Source of the DNA: Chrysemys picta bellii | Lineage: Eukaryota; Chordata; Testudines; Emydidae | Length of the DNA stretch: 64,000 nucleotides | Reading direction: 5' to 3' | NCBI RefSeq assembly: GCF_011386835.1 | Contig: NC_088792.1 | Coordinates: 224,963,894 to 225,027,893 of the forward strand | Shown: positions 44,500 through 56,767 of the stretch, piece by piece | Numbering within the stretch: position 1 is the stretch's first letter | Layout of the letters: each line of letters starts with the position of its first letter | Notes under the pieces: model-generated | Seen by the model: the letters and a program-made list of their open reading frames with translations, nothing else | Told to the model about the DNA's origin: nothing | Database searches by the model: none | Position numbers and translations under genes: made by a program

Positions 44500-44930
44500 A
44501 GAGGACTTTGGGATCCATAAGGATGGAAGGTGACATAAATCCATTAACCTGTTTGGAGACATACAAGAACAATGTAGACTGAATTGGGGATAAATGTTGG
44601 ATAAATTATGGTGAAAGAGGAGATTTTATGAATATATGGAGGATATGTCCAGTCATTAGAGAGTATTGAGATGCTATTTGTAACCAAATATTACAAATTG
44701 TTGGATATATATTACCAAGTGAACTTTTGGTAATGTTGCTGGAGCTTTCTAACAGAAATAGTCTCACTTCAAAGAAGTGAAAGAATTAATCTCTCAGTGG
44801 CTAGACTAAGATAGCCATTCATTGGAAGAAGAAAAATAATCCAAAATGAGAGGAATGGTTCCAAAAAATATGGAAAAATTAACACATTAACTACATACCC
44901 AGCAAAATAGACAGAGGACAAATAAATAAT
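44500..44930 (+). mobile_element. L1-like LINE ORF2 3'-end fragment
   Basis: One frame reads 'GERGDFMNIWRICPVIREY', a stop, then 'DAICNQILQIVGYILPSEL'. This follows the vertebrate L1 ORF2 C-terminal order of 'HIWWECP..k.fW', 'v...i..i.g' and 'p..lLL'. A second frame further on gives 'TKIAIHWKKKNNPK', like the L1 'IA..WK....P' segment. Frameshifts and stops are present. The ends are undefined, and no poly-A tail or TSD was found. Confidence 0.55.
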
Positions 44931-46778
44931 TTGATGTTTGATTACCATTTATTTAATACTCAAAGTACATTCACCTGCAAAGATCCCCAGCGCACCTCCA
45001 GTTTTTTTTTATATTAATGTTTGATAGACATGCCTGGTTTGATAATTATGAGTAGAGTCAGTAGTTTCACTCAAATATAATTACCAGAAACAATGTGGAG
45101 GTGTAAAGAAGCTCACTCTGTAATATAGTAACATCTGTTAAATAGAGAGATTTGAGGATTATATTTCTGCATAATGTTTCTCTAACCAATATGTATATAT
45201 TGACTTGTATAAAGACTCCAGTAAGGGTATGGAGAGCAAATCCAAGATGAGGCTGAATAACTCAAATGAGGCTTTCTACCAGTATTTTCCTTTACATAAT
45301 ATTCTTCTCCAGTATTTCACTTCCACTGTATCTCTGGTGCTTTTATTGATTCCCTTTTGAAGGGTGTTCTCTGTTTCATAAGGAAGTAGAGATGTGGAAC
45401 TGGGGGCTAAGAAGATTTCAGCGGTTTTACCAGCATCTAACCCTTTCTTTGGTTTAGTAGCTGAATTCCCCTGAGGTACTCAGAGGGTGGATGAAAGCCA
45501 TAATAAATTCCTTGATATTTCTCAATATCTGTAAAGAATGTCTACATACAGTAATGCTGGTCACTTTAGACCTGAACCTATAATAATTTATCACTAATTA
45601 GACTGATCTTTGCAAAAACCTTCAAGAGATTAAATAGCAGTTCATAAGATTGAGTTGTATGTTACCAATTTTTTCCCTACTCTATGTCAATGTGGGAACA
45701 GAAATTTCAGACTGCGACTCTAAATAAATAACAAGGATACCATAGTTAGACAAGTTCTCTCGTGGACATTTTTTTAATTTATTCTGTTTTTCCATATCTT
45801 CCTCTTTGCTGTGTGCTCTTTCTGATCTTACAGATCCTTCATTCTTTTATAAGTTCCTCCTATAAGCAAGCCGTAGAGTCCATTATATTTAAGCATGCTT
45901 AAATATTCTAACATTTTTATCTCGTAACAAAAAGATATGGAAGGCAAGTGTTGAAATCAATATTTCACTCATTAGGTTCTCATTGCATTCAAGCAATGTT
46001 AAAATTTCTTCACTAAAAACTCTCTGCCTGGACCTGGCCTATGTTAGTTCATATGTGTAAGCATAACATTGACATAAATAATCTTTTTCACAATTCTGTC
46101 ATTTGTTTTATACAGAATTCAGGATCTGAATTTTTCTGCTTTTTTTTCTTTGCAAAAGTGAAAGCTTTGACTTCAAATCAGAATCTAGAGTACTATAAAA
46201 ATTCAATCTATCCATCCATCCATTTGGTATTCATCATCATGGTATCTAAATAACTACAATTTAATACATTTCTGTGTAGTCACAAAAATATCCAACTCTC
46301 TCCAGCCCCCATAAGATAATATCACCCCACTGTACCACTATTTTTACAATTCCTAAGGGTAATGTTAGAATCAGATTAAATTGGACTAAGGTTAGATAGA
46401 AAGATTAGATGGCACTATACATAGAAAGCAAAGAAGGAACAGAATATACAAAAGATGTAACTGAAAGATAAATATATGTATTGGTAAAAGGTTAAATCAA
46501 TTCATAGGGGAAAGAATCAGAGGAACAGAGCAAGAAATACTAAACCTAACAACCATCTTCAATCCACCTTAATCCCCTATACAGTGTAAGTGTTACTGTA
46601 GGATAAATGATTTTGTATAAAAGTGTAATACAAAAATGCTAATTATTTTGTCCTTCTGCCAATTTCCCACTCTAGCACGTGAACAGATGTCAGATTAATC
46701 CTATCCATTTTTGACTTGTATGAAATCTCACTAGGATGGAATGCCCTGCAGCGAAGAGGTCCAGCACAAGAGCAATGC
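44931..46778. other. Unique AT-rich sequence, no gene seen
   Basis: A short (CCAT)n run lies near 46210-46223. No exon, RNA gene or bounded element recognised. Confidence 0.4.
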
Positions 46779-46786
46779 ACCACTTA

Positions 46787-47143
46787 TAGGTTTGCCAACT
46801 TTGCAATATTTAAAAACCGGACACTCCACCAGAAGTGCCAGAACCTCTCCTGCCCTGCCTCTCCCTCCCCAACCCCCCCCCCCCAATTTGCTCCTCTTCC
46901 CTCCTCCCCCTGTCGCTCACTGCTATTCCCCTCTCTCCCCTGCCCAGGTCAAGAGGGACTTGCCTGTGGAGCTGGGGCTTGGAGCTGCAGCCACTCGATG
47001 CAGGTAGGAGATGGCCCCAGCTGAGTAGGGGCTGATGTGGGCAATGACCCGGTGCCTCCCTGCCCACAATAATCAGACTTTGTGTGTCTGATCAGTTTCA
47101 GCTGGACTTTCCAGTTAAAAACTGGGCACCTGGCCACCCTAAG
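46787..47143. mobile_element. hAT-like element, 'taggtttgccaact' end (357 bp)
   Basis: The left end is 'taggtttgccaactttgcaa' and the right end is 'gggcacctggccaccctaag'. The flanks 'accactta' (46779-46786) and 'tccactta' (47144-47151) agree at 7 of 8. The interior is a C-rich/G-rich arrangement like that at 41007. Open frames on both strands here are compositional. Confidence 0.6.
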
Positions 47144-47151
47144 TCCACTTA

Positions 47152-47753
47152 CCAGAGAGTACGTAGAGCATAGACTTGTGAGGACCTATACTCAAAGGGA
47201 GAATTTTATCCATAAAAACAAGTAAGAATGTGTGCACGTGGTAGGAGAAAGGGTTAACTAATAAAAAATATGCAGATTACATTTCACAAGATTAAACTGT
47301 GCTCTGCAGTGTTCTTCTGGTCATGCATGAACACTGATACTAGACGCTACTCGCTCAGAATGCATTCTTTCCTCTGTGAATTGGCTTTACATTTAGCTTT
47401 TTATAGCACATTTCCTCAAGGAGATCATTTTTAGCAAGACTTAAATACTAGGATAGCAATATAAAAATACACACAGTCTGGCTGTAGATCTGGATTACAT
47501 AATTATACCAAACTGCAGATCCTCACAGATTTGCAAAGGATAATTTGCTAATCATAGTGATTGCAGAGGCTGTAAAAAGGTTTAAGAGGAATTATCTTGT
47601 TCTCAGTCCCACATTGAAAGTCTATAGAACAGACAAAATTATGACAGGGAGCTGGCGGCTAAAAGCCATCAATCACAAGGCTCCGCTCACCTCTGTGCTG
47701 CCTGAGAAAAAAATGCGAGGCTCCATGAAAATGCTCACAAGGAATACTGGGCC
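47152..47753. other. Unique sequence, no gene seen
   Basis: No exon or repeat signature recognised. The 93-codon frame at 47545-47826 runs into the next MITE and resembles nothing known. Confidence 0.4.
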
Positions 47754-47756
47754 TGA

Positions 47757-48730
47757 GGCCTTGTCTACATTGCAGAGTTTGGGTGGCAAAAGAGTGGTGG
47801 CGTACACACTGCAGTGCCACTTTTGACAACAAAATAAAATCACCTCGACGAGAGACATAGAGCTTTTTGCACAGAAGTTGTGTCAACAAAGTGTCAGTGT
47901 AGACACTGCCATTTGTTATGTCCCCCAGTATCCCACAATGCCAGCTGTCACTGCTCTGCTCGGCTGCCCTGTAGGCACGTGCCCCTCCCCTTTCAAAGCT
48001 CCGGAAAGCTTTGCCATTCCTCAGCACCGAGCTGCTCAGGAGGCTGCTCTGGACAGCTGAGGAGGCTGTGGGAGAACTCTGAAGGAATCACAGAAGCCTT
48101 CCGAAGACACCCAACATGGCAAACTTTGCATTGGATAGCACACAATCATTTTATAAAGATGAACATGGGGGTGTAGGGTGTTCCGAGGTACAGAGCATCA
48201 TGGCGGGGGTGTCCCCCTCCTCCAGGATTGGTTGCTCAGGCTGCTGTCTGAACTTAAAAAGACAACATGCCAACACACTCTCTCCCAACACACAAACTGT
48301 CTCTCTCACAGATCCCCTCCCCACAAACACAATCTCTCATACACTTCCCCAATACACACACTTTCTGTCTCTCCCCCTGCCCAACACACATTCACACTCC
48401 CTGTCACACACTCTCCCCCACTTCCCACCCCCACATACACTTCAGTTGAAAAATGGCTGGCAATCTAGTAGGATACCCAAGGAACGATGGGACTGAGAAA
48501 CCTGCATCATGTGACCTGCCCCATGAGGCATTGCAAACCCTTCCCAAAGCACCGTCTGGCCAGTTGCACAGTGGGTTAGCTACCCACAGTGCACTGCTCT
48601 CTGTGTTGATGCAAGAGCTGCTAGTGTGGATGCACCCTGCCGACACAAGGAGCATAATGTGGACATGCAGCAGCAGTTTAATTAAAGCGGCATAACTTTT
48701 GCTGACAAAACTCTGCAGTGTAGACAAGGC
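47757..48730. mobile_element. Long Harbinger-like MITE (974 bp)
   Basis: The ends 'ggccttgtctacattgcaga' and 'tctgcagtgtagacaaggc' are inverted repeats of about 20 bp. The 3-bp flanks 'tga' (47754-47756) and 'tta' (48731-48733) fit a TWA duplication. Subterminal 'gttgtgtcaacaaagtgtca' and 'cagtgtagacactgcc' motifs add inverted structure. A CACACTCTC-type low-complexity tract fills 48270-48440. Frames in it are not genes. Confidence 0.78.
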
Positions 48731-48733
48731 TTA

Positions 48734-49347
48734 TTTACACTAAAGGCCACATGACACTATCCTGGCACTTTAAAGTGATCTTAAAGCAGGAGTAAGTTAT
48801 ATTTGCAGTTGTATAATTATTCTGCTAGCATAGGATAAAGTTGTAAATGAGACCCCTTTTTAAAAAAAGGTGTGCATATGCAGAGAAAAGGGGCATGAGA
48901 ATGTCTATTTTCTCTTCATTCAGTATGCCTGTATTTCCCATTCAGCTATTGTGTAAAAGCTGACTGAACTTTAAAGCCTGAAATTCTGAATGCTGTTTGT
49001 CTTAACAAGGATTCATTTCTTTGGGAAAAATCAAAAGTTATCAAACACATTTTGTTCTCTATCAACTATTGAAAATTATATAACAACTTGGATATTAGGA
49101 ACAAATGCTTTGATGCAGCTTGAACGCTGATCTTAATGATTTACAACAATCTTCTGCTTTAAGAGGGAAATGTGATTCAGTGAGTTGTTTGATTAATTAC
49201 CAAGGATAATTAACTCCCTTTTTTTCTTTTTCAGAAATGTTTAATATGGATGACTCACACTGCATGTAATGCATGATTTACTAACAAAGTATTCCTTTTA
49301 CTTTACCATACCAAATGCTGACTGTTAGAACTAGTTTGAAACCCCCC

Positions 49348-49352
<5 letters not shown>
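48734..49352. other. Unique AT-rich sequence, no gene seen
   Basis: No exon or repeat signature recognised. 49010-49310 is repeat-free and AT-rich. Confidence 0.4.
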
Positions 49353-49379
<27 letters not shown>

Positions 49380-49445
49380 TTGGAAATTTTCAGTTTTGTT
49401 GACGGAAAAATCAAAATGAAATATTGGGTCAACCCTGTTTGTAGA
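49353..49445. repeat. A27 run followed by a 'gaaaattttcag'-type repeat fragment
   Basis: A 27-base A run (49353-49379) is followed by 'ggaaattttcagttttgttg' and 'aaaatgaaatattgggtcaa', like the T-rich arms at 24885 and 51550. Confidence 0.5.
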
Positions 49446-49617
49446 ACTTAATCAAAACATTTCATTTCAGGTTATGTCAATATTAATCTGTGTTCATCTG
49501 AGTGGCTGTGGTTTCTGTGCTTTTCATGTCTCATGCCTCCATTATGCTCTGTGGGCTGGGCTGTCAGATGGTCTATATATCTTATGATGCAATCAAACAG
49601 CTTAATGGGACTAAATC

Positions 49618-49632
49618 GGGGGGGGGGGGGGG
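49618..49632. repeat. G15 homopolymer
   Basis: Fifteen consecutive G just upstream of the CR1 body. The 'ggggagaggggc' that follows extends the purine tract. Confidence 0.9.
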
Positions 49633-49639
49633 AGAGGGG

Positions 49640-51386
49640 CAGATAATATTCATCCAAGAATATTAAAGAAATTGGCACATGAAATTGCAAGCGCAATAGC
49701 AAGGATTTTTAATGAATCTGTAAACTAGGGGTTGTACCCTATGACTAGAGAATTGCTAAGATAGTACCTATTTTTAAGAAAGGAAAAAAAAAATCATCCA
49801 GGAAACTGCAGGCCTGTTAGTTTGATCTCAATTGTATGCAAGGTCTTGGAACAAATGTAGAAAGACAAAGTAACTGAGGACACAGAGGTAAAACAGTAAT
49901 TGGGATAAAATGCAACATGTTTGTACAAAAGGTAGATCATGCCAGACCAACCTGATCTCCTTCTTCGAGAAGATAATTGATATATTAGACAGAGGAAACT
50001 TAGCAAATCGAATCTACCTGGATTTCTGTAAAGGGATTTGATACAGTTCCACATGGGAAATTATTAGTTAAATTGGAAAAGATGGGGATTAATATGAAAA
50101 TTGAAAGGTGGATAAGTATCTGGTTAAGGGGAGACTACAATGGGTCATACTGAAAGGTGAATTGTCAGGCTGGAGGGAGGTTACCACTGGAGTTCCTCAG
50201 AGATCAGTCTTGGGACTAATCTTATTTAACATTTTTATGAAATACCACAAAAAGTGGGTGTGCGCTAATAACATTTGCGGATGACACAAAGTTGGGAGGA
50301 ATTGCCAATATGGAAGAGGATCAGAATATCATACAAGACGATCTGGATGACCTTGAAAACTGGAGTAGTAGAAATGGGATGAAATGCAATACAGTAGTGA
50401 AAAGTGAAAAGTCTTCCACATAGGGAACAACAACATTTTTTGCTATAACCTGGGGACTTAGTTGGAAGTGACAAAGGAGGAGAAAGACCTGGGTGTATTG
50501 GTTGATCACAGGAAGACTATGAGCCACCAATGTGATGCAGCCATGAAAAAGGCTAATGCAGTCCTAGCATGCATCAGGAGAGGTATTTCCAAGAGAGATA
50601 GCAAAGTGTTAGTACTGTTATACAAGGCACTGGTGAGACCTCATCTGGAATACAGTGTGCAATTCTGGTCTCCCATGTTTATGAAAGATGAATTCAAACT
50701 AAACCAGGTAGAGAAGGGCTACTAGGATGATCAGAGGAATGGAAAAACCTACCTGAGGAAATGAGATTCAAAGAGTTTGGCTTGTTTAGCCTAACCAAAA
50801 GAAGGCTAGAGGGAAATATGATTTTTTTCTATACACATATCAGAGAGATAAATATCAGGGAGGGAGAGGAATTATTTAAGTTAAGGGCCTATGTGGACAC
50901 ACGAACAAATGGATATAAACTGGCCATGAACAAGTTTAGACTTGAAATTAGATGAAGATTTCTAAGCATCAGAGGAGTGAAGTCCTGGAACAAGGGGAGC
51001 AGTGGGAACAAAAACTCTAACTGGCATCAAGACTGAGCTTGATAAGTTTATGGATGGGATGGGATGATGAAACTGCCTACTGTGGCATGTAGCCGATCTG
51101 TGACTGTGAGCACCAAATATCTCCAATGGCTAGTGATGAGACACTAGATGGAGAGAACTCTGAGTTACTACAGAGAATTCTTTCCCAGGTGTCTGGCCAG
51201 TGGGTCATGCCCACATGCTCAGGGTCTAACTGATAGCCATATTTGGGGTCAAGAAAGGACTTCAGTAACTCAGCCAGAGGTTATGGGTCTATTACAGGAG
51301 TGGGTGTGTTAGGTTCTGTGGCCTGCAATGTGCAATCAGACCAGATGATCCTGATGGTACCTTCTGGCCTTAAAGTTTATGAGTCT
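49640..51386 (+). mobile_element. CR1 LINE with recognisable reverse transcriptase and 3' UTR
   Basis: The longest CR1 here, about 1.75 kb, 5'-truncated. In order: the 'FKKGKK' and 'KVLEQM' region (about 49770-49860); 'TNLISFFEKIIDILDRGNL' (about 49948); a damaged 'YLDFCKGFDTVPHGKLL' (about 50017-50070); catalytic FADD with 'TKLGG' (FADD codons 50274-50285); and the frame at 50462-50725 with DLGVLVDHRKTMSHQCD, 'KKANAVLACIRRGI' and 'YKALVRPHLEYSVQFWSP'. The 3' UTR ends 'ccttctggccttaaagttta'. Frameshifts and stops throughout make it inactive. Confidence 0.88.
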
Positions 51387-51394
51387 CCTATCTG

Positions 51395-51700
51395 GTTGAA
51401 CTGCTGTGAGGGATCATGGGAATTCTGTTATTACAGTGCATCATGGGAAATGCCCAGGGAGCCTGGCTCATATTGGAGAATGGGTGGTAGGAGGCGTCTG
51501 AACTATAACTCCCATAAGGTACAAGGGTAGCTAAGGTGGCCACAGTTTAATGACAAAGCAAGCTGAAATGGAATATTTCATTTTTTTGCAGAACTTTCCA
51601 TTCTGCAAAATAATTTAATATTTCAACTTTTCAATCCCAATTTGACATGAAAACAAATGTCAAAATATCAGAATTTCCTATGGGATTTTCAGCCAGCTCT
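51395..51700. repeat. Reverse-orientation copy of the 24885-25210 element
   Basis: 'agtgcatcatgggaaatgcc' and 'cagggagcctggct' precede 'gaactataactcccataagg', 'aagcaagctgaaatggaata' and a T-rich end with 'gggattttcagccagctctg'. Block order is the reverse complement of 24885-25210. It starts about 10 bp after the CR1 3' end, and no TSD was found. Confidence 0.55.
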
Positions 51701-51774
51701 GCCGACTAGTAAGTAGTGAGGGCACATACAGCCCATGCAACCAGTCATTTTTATGACATTGCAAGTCACTTAGG

Positions 51775-51850
51775 GTCATTTTTGAAAGGCACTTAGGTGC
51801 CTAGTGGGATTTTCAATTTGCATCTTTAGGCTCCTAAATACTTTTAGAAA
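51775..51850. repeat. Palindromic 'ggtgcctagtgggattttca' repeat
   Basis: 'tttgaaaggcacttaggtgc' and 'ctaaatacttttagaaatct' are imperfect inverted arms. Similar to 7325-7410 and the piece inside 15335-15520. Confidence 0.45.
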
Positions 51851-51854
51851 TCTA

Positions 51855-51998
51855 GTCAGTCTCTCTGTGCCTTAGCTGTAAACCGTGGATAACAGCACTT
51901 CCTTCCCTCTCAGGGTGATGTAAGGCTAAATACATTAAAGATTCTAAATTACTCGGATAGTATGGTAAAGGGAGCCATATAAAATACTATAGCTAAAT
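51855..51998 (+). mobile_element. MIR-like SINE fragment
   Basis: 'agtctctctgtgccttagct', 'gtggataacagcacttcctt' and 'ctcagggtgatgtaaggcta' follow the 3' half of MIR. It is decayed, without promoter boxes. Confidence 0.5.
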
Positions 51999-53097
51999 TA
52001 CTAAAGAACGTGTAAGTAGTGGAGAATCAGTCCTAGTATGTACAATACAATATAAAAATAAATATAAATATATATCAGAACAATTAAACTGTTACAATAT
52101 AGTGTATCCATGAGAGTTAGACTAGTTAACTCATTTTATCCAACAGAAAATTTTAGTTTAATCTCTAAAATTCTATGTTGAGAGAGCCACAGAAGTTACA
52201 TGGTTTTCACAGCCAGAACAATTTAAGTGTCTACTCCTGTGTTTCAATTTGCTGTTGGAATCAAATCCATATCTTAGCAGTCTAAAGTCTCATAAGATGA
52301 CACATTAGTCACTGGTAATAGGCTTTTCTCCTGCTCTTAATTGTATCTGGTGAAATACCATACCCTGTGGTATTACTTCTCAGTGACCGTCAGAATTCAA
52401 AAGTACAGACACTTATTTTGTGAAGTGCCATTTAAAACAAACTCTCCACTAAAGTTTTTGTTTTACATGCTGACCTTTTCCATTCAAGCTATGAACTGCA
52501 TTCCTGATCACCATGCTGCTTTAAAAGATATTCACTTACAGCTTTTAATCCTTTAATTTATTCAATATTATCAACCGATAACTCAGTTTAAGACCCCAAT
52601 TTATGAAACAATTCAAGTGACTGTTTAAGTCCATCTCTATTCAGGATTGTACTTAATCACAGGCTTAAAGTTAAGCCTATGCTCTTCTTAATACGGATGC
52701 TTTCTTGAATCAGGACCCATTTTTTTTTTTACCAGTTTTCAACATACCTATTATTTAATTCTCCTAGAAGTTCTTTATAAAAAGTCCCCAAGTAATATAC
52801 TGCAGGAACATTTCATGACAGAATAGAAAGAAAACTTTGCATGGAAAAGGTTAGATTTCTTTTGGTCCAAGTCTAGGTACTAAATACAAATATTTGTTTA
52901 TAGCCTTAACCTGAGAGTATAGCGTTAAATTTTGAGTTATGCGGTAGTTTGAACTGTGAGTCATCAGAACATGATGACAAGAAATTTTATGTTTCAAGGA
53001 AAGCATGAATGCTCTACTTAGACAGGTTTTAAAGAAATAATATAATCAGAGCGAGGTGTGCTGTACTGCAGGCGGTTATATACCTGTGCTCTCACTT
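51999..53097. other. Unique AT-rich sequence, no gene seen
   Basis: No exon, RNA gene or bounded element recognised. Confidence 0.4.
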
Positions 53098-53190
53098 AGG
53101 GTCAGATTATGCCATTATTCACATTGAATAGTACCACACTCAATGGGACTACTTGCAGAGTTATTCACTATTCAAATTGGTTGAATCAAG
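53098..53190. repeat. Old palindromic repeat, 'cattgaatagtaccacactc' type
   Basis: 'agggtcagattatgccatta' then 'ttcacattgaatagtaccac' and 'caatgggactacttgcagag'. I know a common turtle repeat with 'gagtagtaccttact' in this order. The copy is decayed. Confidence 0.4.
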
Positions 53191-55321
53191 TTTTTAATGT
53201 ATTGCCCTGTAGGCCAGGATCAGTGTTATCTGTGGTTATTGTATATGGGGCTTAGATACCACTGTGATAAATTGCTAAGTACTGTAGTCATTATTAATAA
53301 TAAATTCCTGTGGGAGTTTCCTGCTCCTTGCCACCTTAACTTCTGCTCCATGCCCATAATTTTCCCAGATGGGGAGCATGAGGCAGGGTACAAGCAGAGG
53401 TGGTGAAACAGTGGCAGCATGGTTTCTAAGCAAGCTATGCTGCTGGCCATGGAGAGGGGCCAAGACAGCTTTAGGACAGGGCTACCCCTCTGTGAGGATG
53501 TCTCTAATCACAAATATTGGGCCCAGTATTTCTCATGAACTCTTGGATCCCACAAGATGGGAAGGTTAAACTTTTCATTTTGGGGGATGCAGATCCTTAT
53601 TCTAACAAGTAGACCAAGCCCTAGCTCTAGAATGCCCTGAGTTGCAAACACCCACCAGTCGCTTGGATTCAGACCAGACTCTGCATCAGAAGTTCACAGG
53701 GCCAGGTCTATCTCTAGAGAAAATGAATGTAAGAAACCAAAATGTGTCATCTGTAGTAATACATTTCTGGAGCTGCTGCAACATGGAAGGGTCAGCTCTG
53801 CCTCCAGGAGTCCTGAGCCATGAGGCACTCAGAAGAAAGGGGAGCTGGCACTGGGAGGAAATCCTTTCCAGCCAGCCTCCACATTGGAGGGGTGGAATGT
53901 GACTCAAGAGCAAGGGGATTGGCTGCAGGACCTCTGATTGTCTCTGTGCAAACTGGCTGGCACAAGTGCAGGTTGAAAAAGAAAACACACACACACACAA
54001 ACATGCTGAGGCCTGAACACATATTGCTGTTTGCTGCTGTGGCTAAAGCTATAGCCCTGAGTGCAGACCAAACCTGTATCATGACCAGTGGAACTGGAGT
54101 TAGAGGGCTTATGTTCCCTGGATGGACAGTCTTTGACAGGACACCAGAAAAACAGGGAACATGGAGAGTTAGACTGGAAGCAACTCAGCCACGTGGACAG
54201 AGCAGTCCATAGAGTTTAATAAAGTCCCACCTGTCTGACTGCCTTATGTAGGCCCCACCTGGGGGTAATGATCTGCCCCAGTGGCTGATTAGTAAACAAG
54301 CACCTGGACCTAACAAAGGTTGCCCAATTTAATTAGAGAGGAACTCCCAAAAGAGACAGGAAGCTTCTGTAGAGAGGAGGTCTCAGGAGAGACTTGAGCC
54401 AGAGGGCTGAGCAGGGAGCTTAGAGGGTGAGCTTTCCAGGGAATCCACCAGAATGGAGACCTGTAAGAGATGCTCCTGAGAGGGGAGCCTCCTAGGTGGA
54501 GGAGTGCAATCAGCAAGCATCCAAGAGGGCTTGGTCTCAGCCAGGGGTTCTCCCAGCTACTGGCTGAATCACCTGCTGTCCCCGGAGAAGAGTTGCAGTG
54601 GATGGATCTCTCTGGACCCCCGACCCCAGAGAAGGATCTTACTGTGGTAGAGGCAAGACGTCTAATACCAGGGCAGAAAATGGAACCAAGAGAGCCCCTG
54701 TGGAAGAGCCTGAATAGAGGCAAGCACTGGACTCAGGTGGAGGACAGATGGTCAAAGAATGACTGGGTCATCTAGCTAAACTGTGGGAGTGGAAGTTTTG
54801 TGCATGTTCTGTGTTGGCTTTTCTGTTAATAAATGAAACCCTCCAAAAGTGGATACTCTTTAGCATGTATTGGTCTGTCTGGACCTGTTGATACCCTGGG
54901 TGATGGAAAAAAATCAAGTAAACGCTTCCCTGCAATGCCACGTCTGCCTGCAAGGAGGCCTGCTGGGTCAGCCCGGAATGATGACATCAACTTAACCCAC
55001 ATTCAGCTTTACTCTTTGCTAATGAAATAAAACCTAGAGCTGGGGGGGGACCAGTCACAGCCAGGGTGCAGGTGCCTAGACCCAGCAGAGGAGTCCTGAC
55101 CAACTCTGGTCACGAGGCTGGATGCGAGATAGTGCTGCAGGGGCCAAGACTCCACACTCCAAGCTCACACCTGCCCATGCACCAGTGGCGGCTGTTTGGA
55201 CGCTTAATTGGTTTACAATGTATTAACTGCTTGTCTTTGCTGAAAATAGTCTACAGGTGCATTGCTCCTGGTATTTCTCAGTAGCATGTTTCTATTAGAA
55301 AAAAAACATAAAAAAAGAACT
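53191..55321. other. No gene recognised; 54190-54960 may be an unclassified repeat
   Basis: A (CA)n run sits at 53984-54000. The segment 54190-54960 is richer in 'gagag' and 'aggagcctcct' motifs and carries 'gtttaataaagtcccacc' near its start and 'gttaataaatgaaaccctcc' near its end, which are polyadenylation-like signals. It may be an LTR or other retroelement, but no terminus or TSD was seen. The frames at 54310-54723 (minus) and 54470-54775 (plus) overlap and match no family I know. Confidence 0.35.
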
Positions 55322-55460
55322 TGATTCTCCATTGGCTTTCAGCTTATGTAGTTATTCCTGTGCAAAGCACTATTAAATCAGAATGGTAGTGTTTTATACC
55401 CACTCTGCCCAGGTGTGAGTGACAACAGGAGCTACAAGGCTGTGGAGAATCGGGCCCTGG
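55322..55460. repeat. Old palindromic repeat, 'gattctcc...ggagaatc' type
   Basis: 'tgattctccattggctttca' on the left and 'ctgtggagaatcgggccctg' on the right are the outer arms. The interior includes 'cccaggtgtgagtgacaaca'. The copy is diverged. Confidence 0.4.
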
Positions 55461-56160
55461 ATGTGTGGTCCACACTCACGTACTATAACTACCAGACTGA
55501 CACTGAGTGGTAACAATGTAGAAAGTTAATTCTGCTGGCCTTTGGCATAAGCATTCAGTCATTCCGCTTTTGTAACAATAACAATTATAAAATGCAAATA
55601 TACATAATGAATCATTCTGCTATTTTGCATTCTTCATTTAAAAATATGATTTATTTATATATAAATTGTGCACTTTACAACTGACCCAGAAACCAGATAG
55701 TGGTACAGATCTCAGTTACACCAATGTAAATTGGCCGTAACTACCCTGATGTCCAGGGAGTTACTATAGCTTTAGACCCAACTGACCTACTATTTCAGAA
55801 TAACAGAGCATGCATAACTCTAGCCTGACCTACCTCTCTGACCTTGTTGCCAATCACATGCCCCATCACACCCCAGCAATGACACCAGTACTGACCCCGT
55901 GTTCATTTCCTTCTCCCACTTCTTTCCCATGCCTTCCCATGTGGGTTTGCTGAGGTGTTTAAGGAGCTCTTTTTAATTGGCATAGTTGTCAGCCATGGAA
56001 ATGAATGAATGTTTCAGAGCTTGAGGGGGCCATCAGATCTGGCATATGGGTGGGTGAATCCTGCAGCACCCAGTGCTGAAACAAAGTGAAGCTCCAAATG
56101 ATGCCCCTCCACATCTCTCTGTTGTGGATGGGTTGGGGAGTGGTGTGTGAGACTGAGGCT
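55461..56160. other. Unique sequence, no gene seen
   Basis: 'gatctcagttacaccaatgt' at 55710 is a fragment of the old palindromic repeat class. No exon recognised. Confidence 0.4.
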
Positions 56161-56263
56161 GAGGTTTTCAAAGAAACCAAAGGGAGTTAGACACCAAAGT
56201 CCCATTCAAGTTCCATGGAAGCTGGATGCCTAACTCCCTAGACTCCTTCAAAAATCCCAGCAT
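56161..56263. repeat. Inverted 'gggagttag...ctaactccc' repeat
   Basis: 'accaaagggagttagacacc' and 'ggatgcctaactccctagac' are inverted arms, with 'gaggttttcaaag' and 'ccttcaaaaatcccagc' outside. The same style as 51775-51850. Confidence 0.5.
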
Positions 56264-56625
56264 TAAAACCAAGAAGAACCTAGATTTCATCAGCTTCAGT
56301 GATTGATCTATTAAAAAACAATAACAAGGTGCGTAATCCTTTTTCCAGGTGTGATTGGCAACAAAAAGGCTGGGTTCAGTTTTCTAGAAGTTCTTTCTAA
56401 AGACTTAACTAACATCGTCTCGAATCCCCACTCAGAAACCTGGGAAACTATGGATTCCACCCTGAGCACCCTTGATGGGCAGTCGTTCCCCACTGACAAG
56501 CATGGAGTGCAGAGGATTAAAATAAAGAGAACTTTAGGGAGGAAATGTGGGGCAAAACCACAAAGAACTTAGGAAAATCAACAATTAATAAATTAAGATC
56601 TATGAGGTAAGGACAGTGTGGTGTT

Positions 56626-56759
56626 TAGTGCTGTAACTGGGCATTTTAACACCCGGGGCGAGCAAGCATATTTGTGCCCTCTACTGTTTTTTTCATAATT
56701 TTTCTGCCCCATAGCTTTGCTGTGGCTGTCACGTTCACCCCATCCTGGTTACAGCCCTA
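56626..56759. mobile_element. Short hAT-type element with perfect 8-bp TSD (134 bp)
   Basis: The ends are 'tagtgctgtaactggg' and 'tggttacagcccta'. The TSD 'gtggtgtt' is exact at 56618-56625 and 56760-56767. It is a small internally deleted copy without coding sequence. Confidence 0.88.
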
Positions 56760-56767
56760 GTGGTGTT

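Noticed and set aside
46835..47067. Proline/serine-rich frames on both strands
   Set aside because: They come from the C-rich interior of the hAT-like element at 46787-47143.
48270..48440. Possible CRISPR-like or tandem array of 'cacactctc' units
   Set aside because: Irregular low-complexity repeats without constant spacing or unique spacers, inside a MITE in a vertebrate genome.
54190..54960. Possible LTR or processed gene with 'aataaa' near both ends
   Set aside because: No terminal TG/CA, TSD, poly-A tail or protein similarity was found. Left as unclassified sequence.
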